Shown here in pieces: positions 1 to 14,180 of a stretch of DNA of 64,000 nt (the first letter of the stretch is position 1; each line of letters opens with the position of its first letter). The DNA lies in contig JAVMKO010000002.1 of NCBI GenBank assembly GCA_032164245.1, forward strand, positions 88,735,340 to 88,799,339. Direction: 5' to 3'. The translations under genes and the position numbers were made by a program. This stretch comes from Sternotherus odoratus (lineage: Eukaryota > Chordata > Testudines > Kinosternidae). The notes under the pieces were generated by a model. It was given only the letters and a program-made list of their open reading frames with translations, had not been told where the DNA came from and made no database searches.

Positions 1-95
1 AGAAAGGGAGACTGAGATAAAGTGCTTAAATTACTTCCCAAAGGTCGTGGCAAGTTGCTGTCAATCCCAATCTGATTGAGCGCTATCTCAGTCAG

Positions 96-173
96 AGCCT
101 GGGGTGAAGAAAGTCGTGAGGTTGGGTAGGGAAGAGCCCGGGGTGAAGAAAGTCGTGAGGTTGGGTAGGGAAG
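96..173. repeat. 39-bp tandem duplication
   Basis: Two adjacent 39-bp copies (96-134 and 135-173) differ at a single base near their start. This is a simple local duplication with no coding meaning seen. Confidence 0.9.
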
Positions 174-1499
174 AAGGATTCTTGCTGGATCATATTAACA
201 TAAAGAAATTTGCAAAATGTGGGCACATAGGGAACAATGAAGTTTAGAAGGAGGTTGTCAAAGGTGATGAGGGAGTAAAATAGTTCACAGGTATAGCCTA
301 CAGTGTGTGAGGAGTAACTGTTACATGGTTGTGGTGCAAAAAGTCTGTTTCCTGGTCTTTATCCAGAGATGTTAATGCCCATGGAAACAGGAAGAAGACT
401 AAACTAATTTAAAGGGAGAGCCAAGATTTGGTAATAGTGCAACTAACTGAATAGAGGAAGGAAAGTGATTGTCAAATGTGACCAGGAAAAGAGGAGGGCA
501 GAAGTTTATGGGGAATCCCACTAGATTGAGAGAAGTTTGAGGGGCTGTCTGTGGGTTGAAGGTCAGATGGGTTGAATGGATGGTTGGAGGGCAATATAAA
601 GTAACACTTTAGTGTGCAGCAATGCAAAACAAGGTGAAATGGATTTCTTGTGTACATCTAATTAACAATGAACAAATTAGTAAATTGGGGTTTTATTCTG
701 AAATTTAAACTTTTCTTTGTTATGCATTCAGTATTGTTTCCCTGTATTACCATTTTTGAAAGTTAGTATGGTCTTCCTAAGTAATTGACAGCTATCACAG
801 TTTTAAAATAGTGTTTGTTGTCCGTGTGCTTCAGAGCTGATACATTACAGTACTCTATTTAGTTTTTAAATGATTAATGATTTTACCTCTTTGATTATTT
901 ACTTAAATTGGGGGAATGTTGTGATGAATGGCAACAGCTATATAATTCAGCATGTATTTGACTTTCTTTTATAGATAAGCATTGAGTTAATTGGATGGGG
1001 CAATTCCATACTTTGAAGCTATTTATCTGTCGATATAGTGGCCTAAATTTGCAGGCCATTACTACAAATATGTCTATTACACAGTGAAGTGCAGTTATAA
1101 ATGGTAGCTGTTAGACTTCTAGCTACTGATTGCGGTTGTTCAGTTCTCATACAGAATATAAACAAACTCAGTGGTTCCATATAAATGAAGAGTGACAAAG
1201 AATTATTGAGCCTCATCCCAGCCTCTCATTTTATAATAAAGTGTGTGGACAAATGGCAGCAGCTGGACCTGCATTCTCATACTAAATTATCCATACACTG
1301 CAATACATGGTTTTATGTATATGCGATTGTTACTGTGTATGCATATGCTGTCTAATCAAAAAGTGGTGGATGCTGATCTTCATGCTTGAGTAGATGCAAG
1401 GACATTCTAATGGAATCCAGTAATCCCACAACCCTAACATGTCACGAAAGTATATTCTGTAGTTTCATAATATCAAATAGGTGGCATTTGCTCCAATCT

Positions 1500-1735
1500 T
1501 TGGAGATGCAGTAGAGAGACCGTATTATCTACTTGTTAGAAGGGCTGGGTGTCTTTGGTTTCTATTCCCAGGTCAGCCACTGCCTTGGTGTGTAACCTGT
1601 GTGCCGCAGTTTCCCTGTCTGGAAACTGGGAAAAATGCTGGTTTACCTCAGAGTGCCAAAACTTAATTTTTTGTAAAGTGCTTTGAAATCCTTAAATGAA
1701 GGAACCTAGTGCAGTGCTCATGTATGATGAGCCCC
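1500..1735 (+). repeat. MIR-like SINE
   Basis: The order of segments matches MIR/CORE-SINE elements: a segment resembling the tRNA-related and core part ('gccgcagtttccctgtctgg', 'aactgggaaaa', 'tacctcagagtg'), then the characteristic tail 'tgtaaagtgctttgaaatcc' at about 1673-1692. The copy is diverged, as expected of an ancient amniote family. Confidence 0.6.
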
Positions 1736-4700
1736 TTTTCTACATGTTTTAAGAGTCAAGGACGTTTTTTAAACCAGTCAGACAGTACAATTACGAAAGC
1801 AATGGAAATTTATGCAAATCAATCTGTTGATGGGAGGAGGAGGAATATTAGGTTGGCAGTTGAGCTATACTGATTTTCCAAATAAAGCACAATCAGTTGT
1901 TTTCTTTACCTCTCAAGTCATTTCAAAGCATAAACCCATTGAAGTGGTGATACATTTTAGCTTTTCCGCTGAAAATTCTATTTTAAGAACAACATTTTTA
2001 CCCAATTACCTTTAATTATATATTTTGTGTGAGAATGTTTTATTGTATCTTTGGCTTATTCACATAAATTAATGCTGCTTCTAATATAAGATTTCCAAAG
2101 ATGAAAAGCAAGTCATCTACAGATATAATTTAGTAAAACTAGTAGTTTAGAAGAGTCAACTCTACTTAAAGTAACTTTTGGCAAGGATGCTGGCCTGGGA
2201 AAGCAAGAGATGTTGGTTTTATTAAAAAGAGAATCTAATTTAATTTTGATGCTCCCCTTACACAGTCAAAGTCAAGTTACACATATTTACACATAGATGG
2301 ATTATTAGTAGATGAAATGTGGAGTTTTCTTCTGCAACGTCTGGATAAGAAGCAGACTTGTATCCGAGACTCGACCCACGCACTGTCACTGTAGCCAGGA
2401 GGTATTAGCTATTATGAAAGGATGGGACAGAATGGAGCATCATTTTAAATGCATTCATTAGTCAGAGGCTGAGAGGAAAGATAGAGCTCCCAAGCAGTGT
2501 CCAGGGACATTTTCCTGGTAGGAATCACAAAAACCCAGCAGCTAGTGAGGAGGCACAGAGAGTATTTCTTACCAAAGCATAACCTTTGGGCAGGGGTTCC
2601 CTCCTACCTGTAAATAAGTCTTTGACTAGTAGGTTTAGTCCTATGGCTATTGACTGTCTGAATTTAAAATAATTCCAATCTTGCATTTGTGTGCAGCTGA
2701 GGGAGTGTGTGTTGGTGAGACAGTGCTGAAATAAATTTGAAAAGTTTAAGGTGCTGGGAGATTTTGAGGATAGTTGTAAAATGGAGAGACAGCAAATACA
2801 AGAGGAACGGTAGAAAGCATAATATAAAAAAAAAATGAAAGGGCAGCAGAAGGAGAGAAATTGGACACTGATGACAGCAAAAGAAGAGATCCACTAAGGA
2901 ACTTGCCTTCCTGGTGTTGGGAGCATGTAATTGTGTGCAGTTGTACAGCATCTACTTACAATGACGGCGCCATTGTCCTGATTGGGGCTTTTTATTGCTA
3001 CTGTAATACAAATATTGTAAGATCAGTGAAAGCCATTTGGGAGGAAAAAATTGTCACCAGTTTGACAATTGTTGCTCTCCTGTAATTGAAGAAAGCAGGG
3101 ATTCTGAAATGTATTCTTCTACTGAATGCTGTAATATTGTTCATGTAATACAGTGCTTTTTATTCTGAGACAATCTCTCTCTCTTTTTTTATTTATATTA
3201 CTTTTAAAAGTCCTGTAATTGAGTAGACTTCCTATTATGTGAAACCACTCTTCTGGGTAGAAAGTGCCATAGCATCTTTCTAAATGTAAAAATGTTGAAT
3301 GAATAATTTCCGCAGACTCAATGAGGCATTTATCTTTTTTTTTTTACATTTGATCACTAATTTTCTGCCTTAAGTATTGTCTGTCATCTTCCTTATACCA
3401 TCAGGCTTCAATGCTGTCAAAATTGTTTACCTAAGAGAGGTAAATATTTTTAAAGGCAGTTCATAAAAACCCTTTCATACCAGTTTGATTTTTAAAGGGT
3501 GCTGTCAACCTTATAATGCCATCAGAATTATGTGCCTTAAAAATGTAGTTCCTACTATGTATGAAAGCTAGAATTATTCCTGATGTTTGTCTTGGGCAAA
3601 CTGGGATGGTGATAAAAGATGAAGAAAACACACCACCATGATTTTTTAGACATCCTGACAGAAAGCTGTGTGGTACACGTGCATACTTTTTGTTTTGAAA
3701 TTAACTGTCTCCATGATAAAAGTTCTTTTTGCTAATATCGTAGTCTCTCGAGTATGCCACATATAAGGTCCTGTAGAAGGAGCAATGTTTGTAGTCAGTG
3801 CCATGCTGCAACATTGAAGACGAAATTCTGGCTCCTGGTGTGAAAATGTTCATATTTCATGACAGATAATATTACTGTTGTCTCTCAAAAACCAAGAAAC
3901 AATAATGAGTGATTGGCATGGGCCTGATAGGAGCAGTAGTGCTATTTTGGGCCAAGGTAGCAGCCTTACCATGATGAACCATCATTTGTTTTTTATAGGT
4001 TGCATGAAATACACATTTTCACTTCAAATATATTTTACAAATGTCTTTCAAATATTCTGTCCAGTGCATAAAGAATAGTACATAGGACTGAAATTTACAT
4101 GTGTGTTTAAAGTTTTAAGAAAAATACTATATTTGAATTGTATGAAAAATTTTGTCATATATTGCATAGTAACAGAGAGACTGAGTTAAGCTTTTGCATG
4201 CAACTCTTTGTCAATTCTTGGCTGTTGAGTTCTTTGCCGTGAAACATTTACATTTTTCTAGTATAGTTTTGTTTAAATAATTTCTTTGATTTCTAAAATA
4301 AATTCAGATAAAAGACAGATTTAACAATAACCAAGATTGACAGCTATTAGCATTTCTAGTATGTTTTTCTAGTATGTGCCAACCACTGTAGCTTTATAGT
4401 ATGTGTAGGATTCAAACAGGTGAGTAAATATATGGGCACATATTAAAAACTGGAATCTGGGCATAAAAGATTCTTACAAAATAGTTGGTATTGTTGCAGA
4501 TTTCTGCTGCATGTGTTTATTCATTAAAAGTGATACAAAGCTATAAACATCACTGATGTGTAATAGTGAAAAAAGAATATCGTCACTAGAGGGGGGCAAA
4601 GACTAAGACGTAATACACCAATTCAGAAACAAAAATATACTTTGCTCCATGAGTCTCTTTTCTTCTGTTATATCATGTTTACAAAGACAACACTTAATGA

Positions 4701-6130
4701 CAGTCAATGAAAACATTAAGACGACATTGCAGATGCAAAGCTGAAAAACAGTCCGAGCTCTCTTTAAATAAGGCAGAGTGTATTTTAATTTCAAAACAGC
4801 TAAAAAATCCAGGCATATGCAGTATTAGTAATCAGAGACATTTTGCCCTTTTTTTTTTCCAGTTAATTTCAGAAGCAACAATTTAAGAATATTAAACTCT
4901 ACCCATCTGCAATTATTCTCCAGTGAAATCCAAGAGTCCTGGCTTTATGTAATTCATAGCCAAAGAATTCCTGCCTGGGAATGGAATTGAGACTTTTCAT
5001 ACTTACTAATTTGCCTCTTACAACCCAGGAACTTAATGAGAGGCTTTTTGACTCTTTAGACTTCCATAAAGAAAACAGAAAGAAATAGACAGAGTTTGCT
5101 AGGAATTTTCCATGTGAATGCTTCTCTCGTCTGCATTTTGTGTTTTTTTTACTTCAAATATCCCAGTTATAAAGCATATCACCAGATTGATGCAAAACAG
5201 CCAACATTTTAAACCAAGAATTCTGGAGTCCATCTAGACAGGTGCCTGCTAAGTAAGACTACTATAAAAGGTGCGAGTGCATGACTGATCATGTGGCTCA
5301 TTGCCATCCTTGCTATCACAGTAAAACCATAAGAAAATAAGCAGCTGTGACGTAATGATGTAAATAATGTCAAATATTAACAATTGTTTTTAAGTAATGT
5401 TTTCTAAAAAAAACCTTGAGAAAACCAGCGTTTGCCTATTGTTTTTCTCCTTGTTTTATTTTGTTTTTATGGGAAGATGGGCATTGATTCTCAAAAGAGT
5501 CTATTACTTCTCCACAGGGATTATATTTGTGTATGTTATACCCAAAACATCATTCATTGGCATCTGATTCAATCAGAATAGTGGTGTTATGCCAACATAA
5601 ATGCATGCAAGATCCAATGTTTAAAATACTGCCACCACTTGTGAAACAAAGTGAAAATCTGTTGTTTTGTATTCCAGGGTTTGTAGCCATCTCCGCTCCA
5701 CAACAGATTGAAAATTTTCACACAATGCTCCCAGCCCTGCTCATGCTTTATGATTGAAACTAAAAGCAGCATGTGCAGTGCGCCCTAAATTTTGAGGGAA
5801 GGTTCTGTTTATATTTTAAAAAGGTGTGAACTTGTTCTATTATCAGATAAAACTTTTCAGAATCTTATAGAAATTGTTCATTTATCCATTGCTTTATTTT
5901 TGCATAAAATCATGAATAAGTTTTTTTTCCATCAGAATTGTAACCTGAATTATTAAATTAATACACAAGTTTTATGGATAAAATTCACTACATGTACAGT
6001 AAATCCTGCATCTTCCAAAGGAAAATGCTTACAAACCTAAAATATCCAGTAGCCTTTTCTCTGCAGTTTTCTTCTTGATAGAATATTTCTCCTGTTCAGC
6101 AACTGTTAATTCAAGCACTAGAGCTGGGCA

Positions 6131-7765
6131 GAGAAAGGTAATTCTTCAAGTATCTCTCTATGGGTGCTCCACTGCGGGATTTGTGCCCATGCATCCTCAA
6201 CCAAAGACTGTAAAAGTAGTGTCATCGGGTTTGAAGGAGTGCCTCCTGCTAGCGTGAGGGCATATAAGGAACCATGGACCCATCACCACTCAGTTCCGCT
6301 CAAGCGAGAGCATTTTTGGTATCTGCTGTTCCTAGTTTCCCACTTTTTCTCACTTCTTGTGAATCTATTTTATTCTCTGAAGTTTTTATTTCATTACTTG
6401 TTGTTGTTTTTTAATTTCAGTACATGTGTTTTGAAAGGGGATTTCCCCCTCTGCCTTCTGTACTTCTTGTTTAGAGCTTCAGCACTTCCTTGGCGTGTGC
6501 CAAAACCCCTGGTGCTCAATCCCTGTCAGATCTGCCACAGGTGTCGTACATTGGCTTCAATATCTGAAGCTGCTCTGGTGACTGCTTGAGCCCCAGCAGC
6601 TCCAGAGATGAAGATATCCAAGAAAAAGCTTCTTTCCCTGCCCAGAAAGGGGGTGGTTCACCCATATATATGCCTCCCAAAAGACCTCGCAACCCACAAA
6701 GGATACCACTGAAGTTCTGGCTGATATCGATACTGAGGTCTCAGCACCAGCTAAGAAACCTCAGTCAGAGAAGTCTTCTCTTAGGCAGCACAGAGAAGCT
6801 CCTACTGCAGTACCTGTCAACACCTCTCAGTACTGAGGTGCACCCAAGGCTTCTTCACATGCTCCAAATACCATTGTCTTCACAATATTAGTGCTCTGAG
6901 CTCAGAGACGTTGTCCTGTAGCTTCTCCGGAACTGCATGCTGTGTCTCCAGCATAGTACTGATCCCCATTCCAGGCCCTGGTACTGATGTAGGCTCCAAA
7001 TTCACATTGCCATCGTTCTCCAAAACCCTCCAGATTTGTTTCTCCAGAGGACCTCCTCATATTGGAGGAACCAGAGTCCCCTCTCCTAAGGGCCCTTTTG
7101 TGGAGCTCCTTTCTCTTGTATCACTTTGACAGCTGCAGCCTGAACCCTCCCACATTGGGCCAAGATCAGATCCCCAGTCCTTGGTACAGGCACAGATACC
7201 TGACCCTCCCCCTTTTAATCTGTGGGATAACACATTCTGAGATTCCGAGGTCTCCATGTGGGGGTCTGTTTAGGTAGCATCACATCCCCTGAGGTTCTTA
7301 CCATGAGGAGGCCAGCAGACATTCTACATGCCTAGGATACGAATACCTGTGGGGACCCTTTCCTATCCACCACCTCAGTGGTCTTAATGGAACAACCGAG
7401 GACATTGTGGTAAACGATTTTATAGGATATCAGCCAAGATGAGGCACCAACACTTACGGGTAGCATCCCACTCGAAGCCACAATCAGATAATCTGCCAGT
7501 TCCATTAGTTGCTTCAGTACCAGAGGAGACCTCCTTCCCACCCTGCTGCAGTGTCTGGCTTCTAAGTTGGGAAGGAACTGAGTGACAATAGGTCCATGCC
7601 TCTTTACATGCCCCCTTATATGGGAGCGCAGCTGCTCTACAAAAGTGCAAGATATTCTTTACAGTCATGTGCACTTGGGTATCCTGTGGTGGAGCATCCA
7701 CAGGGACAAAACATCTTGAAGAACTCAAGTTACTGTACAGGTATGTAACCTCTCTTTCCGTTTCA
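6131..7765. mobile_element. decayed element with long inverted termini (DIRS-like or DNA transposon)
   Basis: The left end (about 6131-6312) and the right end (about 7590-7762) are diverged inverted copies. Both contain, in the same order on opposite strands, a 'cttcaag' block, 'gggtgctccac' or 'ggatgctccac', an 'atataaggg/a' block, 'catggacc' and 'cactcagttcc'. The 1.3 kb between them has short broken Ser/Lys/Pro-rich frames and no intact gene. Long inverted ends around a gag-like interior would fit a DIRS-type retroelement; a non-autonomous DNA transposon is the alternative. No reverse transcriptase or recombinase motif was seen. Confidence 0.5.
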
Positions 7766-10566
7766 TGGCGGATTTTGAGATTCTCATTCCAGTATTCATC
7801 TGAATTTTTCTGACTATCTACAAGCACCTTTGGCTGTAAGGATAATCAAATGGCTTTAAGAAAAACCCAGAAACTCCTCCTTACTCCCTGGAGAATTACT
7901 TGAAGTGTGATAAGTATTTTAGAGATACTCAAAGAGTTGATGATGGATAAGTTACTATAATTAGGAATTTTAGTGAGTAAATGTAATAGAAATCTTGGTG
8001 ATTTGTTTTGTCCTTCGTATAGCCCTGACACTCGTCTGTTATTTGCTTACAAGATTTAGTTTGTTCATTTAGTTTATGAGCAGTACGTCTAGAACATTTA
8101 TATCTACACTTGGTTGATATAACTTTTGATTTTACACTTATGTGGGTTTGGGTGAATTAATAAACTATTGATTGACTAAGAATAACAGTGTCCTGATCTG
8201 AGAAATATTGGGCAAGGTAGCAGATCTAAAAAGAATCAAGTGTTAAAATTACAGCCTCGGTGTTGCCTTATGAATTGGTTCAGTCTTTTTATAAATCTTC
8301 AAGAAATTCAAATACTAATACTCCTAATATTTGTGGGTATGTTTAAATTTTGTGTGGGTAGAGTCCAAATAGTTCTGTTTTAATAAAATTATTCTTCTTT
8401 TTCTCAATTTTAACATCAATTCTGCTCCATTTACAAGTGTCACTATAGTTTTTGTAACTGCCAGTACTTGCAAATTGAATTGGGAGTCTTAAAGTTCATT
8501 CTGCTTCTCTGGATTTCTGTTTCATGTGTCCACTATTGCCAACCATGAGGAGTCTGTTGTTATTTGAATGATGAGGTAGAGTACAGTGCAGCTTACTATT
8601 GCATAACCTTAATGGCACAACAGTGGCAGTGCTAAAAACTTATCAGTACATTTAAGGAGACAGATTGGAACACACTTATGAATTACTGACACCCAGGGGT
8701 TTTTTTGGTTGGTTTATGGGGGAGGCAGGTTTTTTGTTGTTGTTACAATTCTCTTTTCTGACTTATCACTCTACAAGATTGTTCTCTAAAAGATGAAACA
8801 ACATATTTGATATTTCACAAATACAAGCTGCAAGTTATCAATGAGTAGCACAAAGAATAATGTTTTGTATTGTTTATACTTTGCAAATAGTTCTTTCTAC
8901 AGTTTAATAAGGAGACATGTCTTTGGCTATATGTATTTAATATAGATGCTGAGAGCTCTGGAGCATGTTGTATTTCATCAGGAATAAAGGCTACTGTAGA
9001 TGACCAAAAATAATGGGCGATGGGAGCCCAATATGTTACCAAGTCAGTGAATTTTTAGATTAAGGACTGCAACAACAGCAAAAAAGATTTCGGTAAAAGA
9101 TATACAGCAGAATTTAGGGATCTGAGGGAAGCTATCAACATAGTTTTCAGTTTACATTAAAATGAGCAAGCTGATATGAATGCTATGAGAAATACCCTGC
9201 TATTTGCCTTAGGATAATTTACCTAGGCATCCTTGCCTCCAGTGAGGTTGGATGCTTTAGTGCAGTTTGTATTCTGGTTAGCACTTAAGGTTTTTCAAAT
9301 GAGATTTATGGGGATCTAAATGTCTCTTGAGAGCAGGGAGCCATTTAAAGTACAGTAACAGCTATTTTTAAAAGCTTTTAATCCTACATTTTATACCTAT
9401 ATTAAGTCAAAATACTGTAATGAAAACAACATTGGTAGTTGGTGCAGTACACAAAATGAGACGAGGTTCAGAAGCACAGCTAGCCTATTATTGCTCTCTA
9501 GTTTTCCTAATGAACACTCAAAGTACTCTTTGCCTATTCATAATCACTGAAGTGCATTAATCCTTACCACCCACCACATAACTTTAATGGCTGTTAGAAA
9601 GCAATGTAAACAAACAGTTAAAATGTCTTCCCAACCTTGTGTTGAAAAAAATATTGACAGAAGAGAGGTAACGCTCCTCCAGTAATGTAGATGATAAAAA
9701 ACTGAACATAAAGATATAGGTCATCCACAAGAATAATTTATGTGAATCATTTACAATTTATATTTAATCGTGTGGTTAAATTCAAAGTAGGCTCTTTCTC
9801 AGAGCGGCTGTATTTGTGATCATTGTTTTTTTCCTCATATTTTTTCTTAAACTGTGGATTACGTGATGTATGATGGAGGACAAGTAAAATGTTTTTCAGT
9901 CAAATCAGTGTAATGTTTCAGACTGTATTTTTTAAAATTATATTGGCAACATCAACATGATGCAAATATTTATAATTAAATACATACTCTCTCATTTCCA
10001 TCTCTTGATATCTGAGAGAAAACAAGTCAAACTTCATAGAAAACTAAAGTGTGTTTCAGAAGTACACCGATGAATACATTGCATTTAATGGCAGAGGAGT
10101 CTGATACTCAAAGAAAAAAAATTACACATCACTTATCAATAGTTAGCTAAGAGTTAAACTACTGGCATAGCCCTTTCACCATCTTTATTTATGGTTTCCT
10201 AATTCTTGATGCAAGCCTTGACACAACATTCATCTCTCTCTCCCATGTTAATCCAACAAGCTGGCCCAAAATCCTAAACATTGAAGTATAACACTTACAC
10301 ACTTAAGAGAAGACTACCTGCACTGGTGTCATCTCATCTAGTAATGAGCTAATTTTACTTGAAAGCACCCAGATTTACTTTGGTATGAATGTAAAGTATA
10401 ATAGAAGTGCTAATTTGTAATTAAACCTAACCTAGATCAGTTCTGAAGGCAAATGTCTTTAGATACTAACTTTTTGGACCCAATAACAGCTGTTGTCCTA
10501 CTAACGAGGAGTAAATAATGTGGCAATTACAGGGCCACAAATTATCTTCCACTACTTATCTTGTTA

Positions 10567-10759
10567 CAGCCAACGGGGGCTGCAGGAAGCAGCGCAGGCT
10601 GAGGGATGTGCTGTCCACCGCTTTCCACAGCCCCCATGGGCCTGGAGCAGCGAACCGCAGCCAGTGGGAGCCCGGAGGTGGCAGGTAAACAAACCGGCCC
10701 AGCGCACCAGTGGCTTTCCCTGATCAAGCGGTGGACCAGAGTTGAGAACCACTGCTCTA
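10567..10759. mobile_element. non-autonomous hAT-like fragment (one end)
   Basis: A GC-rich block with segments such as 'ggcctggagcagcgaaccgc' and 'caggtaaacaaaccggccc' ends in 'gttgagaaccactg', a typical hAT terminal inverted repeat. I recognise it as a common turtle repeat. The opposite terminus is missing, so the copy is truncated. Confidence 0.65.
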
Positions 10760-13004
10760 AGAGATGGGATACATAGCATATCTACTGGGTGGTTCTCAGA
10801 TTTCTGAGAGAAACAGCAGTGTCAGTTGAGTGTTATACCAAATGGCAGGTCCTAATATAAGTGTAATCCCCAAACTCTTAAAATTGTACCTACGTAGAAA
10901 GAGAGCACACATTTCCCCTATTTGGATCCTTGGCGAATCAAGAACTGCATTTTGGAAGGAATTGAACACTGTTAATGCCACCATCAGCTTGCTGTTATTC
11001 CCCAAAGTCTCATCTTGTCCCCCTGCAAGAGTTTAGGGGTTGGTTTGTGTTGTCTGAGGTTTTACAAAGACACTGAGCTATTTTCACACCTTGTTCTTTT
11101 GAGTAAGACATCTGTTTTTAAAAACAATCTCTCCGTGAATAAATATGCTAGAACGGTCATGTGTTGTAGGTTTTTTTGTTTTTCCAAACACTATATATTT
11201 GCAATTAAACCTCAGTAACATACTGATCGCAATGTCAAGGTAATTCAGAAAACAATAAAACACAAAAAATGTAATTTAAGAACTTGACAAAGTGCTCTGA
11301 ACAATCTATAAAACCGCTTCAGTTCACCTGCACAAAACTTAGATAATTATCCTACATATGCTTGTTGACATAAAATGTCAATTTATAAAGCAGTTTAATC
11401 ACAGCCACAAGTGAGGGAAGAAATACAAATTCCGAATCTGTAGATTCAGACAACAAATCCTCATCTAAACTATGGTGATAATCCTTTCTTGTATCTCTTT
11501 TTTTCTTTCGTTTTTCAGCAAGAGCAATTTAACATTTTTACATTCAAAGAAAATATACTTGCTTCTCAATGATCATCTGCTCTTTAGCAAGGAACAACAC
11601 CGATACAACAATACCCTCTGACATGAATCTTGCATCTGGATGTAATCTGACATGTGGATCTAAAAAACACTAGTTTCTTCCTCACTTTTGTTTTTGCTGT
11701 ATTGAGATTTACTTTGAAGATTTTCCCCTAGGTCTTTCAAATTACTTTTACACTTCCAGATTGCTCCCTTGATTATCCTAGAGAGGTGGTAAAGCTATAA
11801 TTAAAGTTTGGCAAAGTATAGAAAAGGCAAAACACAGCCATGTATATAATTTTGAGGTGGTATGGAAATTTTCTGTTTGTGGGGTGGAATAGTGACTTAG
11901 AACAAAAAATTAACATACGCGCCACTAATTAACTGGAGAGGATTCAACTTCTCCTTTTTCTGGTTGACAAAGAATAAGAATGTTGCAGTTTAAGATTTTT
12001 TTTAAAAAAAAAATTGTGGTGCAACAAAAGCAATATTTTTAACTTCTGTCAGAGTTCTTAATCTGAGTCAGATGTTTTTATGCTGTAGATGCAGTAGAAC
12101 ACAAATTAAAAGATTATTTGAATCAGTGTGAACTTTATTCTTTATAGTGGCATTGTATGTATAGTACGTGAGTGGCCATACAGAGCCAGGAAGTCATGGT
12201 GGTAAAATTGGATTCAATAATGAATTAAATAACAAGCTGTGATTGATTGAAATATTGCATTACTCTTTGTTCGCAAGCTCTCTGGGAAATTATAGACTTG
12301 GCACGTTAGAGAAATAGAAGTACTCTAATAACTGTTAACCTTATTTGAATTTAGAGGCCTTTAGCATTGTTTGTTTTAAAGCCACTCAATGGATATGATG
12401 TAGCATATACATTCTGCATCCTGGGATAGGATGGTTGAGCAAAAATAGAGTTCCAGTCTATCAGAGATCAGAATATTTCTGAAATTTAAAAAAATAGAAA
12501 TACAAGCTTTCAGAAAAGGAGTACTGGCTTGCCTTCACATTCCTAACTGTGACAGATTGAATCAACAAACTAATGCTTATCATATTTGATGTAGAGTAGA
12601 ATTAATGTGAGGTAATTATACAAAAACATGAACTTTTCTCTGTGAAGGCTAGGTTCAGTTGATTTCTCCAGCCAGACGCTTAATATTCAAAGGCCATGTC
12701 TTTTTGCTAGAGCAAAGAGAAGGCTGCCTTTGTGTGTGGGAGACTGACTTAGAAATAAAATGTGTAGTAGTGGTGGAACATAACTAGTCTGTGTTCATGT
12801 GTGTATACCTTACAAATGGACATTTTAGGTGTAAAAGTGGTATAAGAAAATCAAAAACCAAAGCTGTGAATGAAAATCTGGACAGACTTCAGAAGGCTAT
12901 AAGTCATATTCTCCATCTCTTAATCCTGACTGTACGAAAAATATAAATTCTGTGCACAGTGTCTTTTAAAATTATGCAAATTTTATTTGTCAATATATTA
13001 ATTT

Positions 13005-14180
13005 GGAGGCTCCGGCATGGCAGTGGGGAGCACAGGCCACTGGCTGCATGAAGAAGGAAAATGACCCTACAGCCCCTCCTCCTCCAAGACACTGACTTGT
13101 GGTGAGGCTGCACCTGACACTGACACAGCGTAGGGGCCAGGCCTACCCGAGAAACCCCCCGGGGCCCTGTCCTTCCACACCAAGTGTGGGAAAGCAGGCT
13201 CAGCTCGGCGGGATCCAGGTGTGGAGGGAATTAGTGGGGGTGAGGGGATCCAGGTATGGGATGAGAGCGTTCTGGGTGTGCCTCAGTGGAGGGTCTCGAT
13301 GTAGGGGAGATCTGGATGCATGGGGGTTCATTGTAGGGTTCCAGATACAGGAGCAATGGGATGCTGCAAGGAGTTCCAGATGAAGGTGGTTGGGGCTCAA
13401 CTAGGGTAACGGGGGTGAGCAGGGGGCCTGGATATAGGGGACTCAGCAGGAAGGTCCAGGTCCTGGGAGAGTGGGGCTTGGAGTGGTTCTTGATAGGTTG
13501 GTCCAGGTGCAGAGAGGTCACACCCTCTGGGTGCAGGAGATTGGGGCTCAGAGGGGTGGAGGTTCAAGTGGGGGAGTTCATTCGTGGGTGGTCTGGGTGC
13601 AGGGGTGGGGGGTCCAGATCTGGGGGAATATGGCTCAGCAGAGTTGAGGGTCCAGGCTTGGCCGTGGGGGTCTAGGTGCAGGGCATGAGACTCAGTAGGG
13701 TGGGGGTTCAAATGGAGTGGCTCTGGTTATGAAGGGGTCCAGATGCACAGGAATTGGGTGTATAGGGGAGCAGCTCCTAGTACAGTGACCCCATTCCCTG
13801 CAGCTGAGAATTGACAGGGGTAAGGTGATTGTGCAGCTGGGGGAGTTTTCTGGGGGGTAGGTCTGAGCCGGCCCCAGCTGCTGCTTTCAGGAGAAGAGGA
13901 AGTTTCATCCTCCCTCAACCCCAGCCAACCAGGACTAGCAGCTGAGCCCCGTGCAGAGTAGGGGCCACCAGCCAGGACAGACACTCTTTTTACCTGCACT
14001 GCTGGGGAGGGACACGTGACTGCTTTTGCAACTTCCATTTGCTTCCCTGTCAGAAAGTCATTTTTGTGCAGGGAAGTAAAGATATCTCTGGGGGACACGA
14101 ATTCTGCACATGCACAGTGGTGTAGAATTCCCCCATGAATAATCTGTGGAAGAAAAGGTGCTGGGGGGGGGGGGGGATAA
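13005..14180. repeat. GC-rich, G-strand-biased repeat with degenerate minisatellite
   Basis: The base composition jumps abruptly to GC-rich inside an AT-rich intron. Between about 13208 and 13760 a degenerate unit resembling 'ggtccaggtgcaggg' recurs every ~30-50 bp (for example near 13211, 13246, 13338, 13374, 13425, 13455 and 13500). The region ends with a G homopolymer at about 14162-14175. Overlapping frames on both strands are open only because of the biased composition. The parent repeat class is not identified. Confidence 0.6.
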
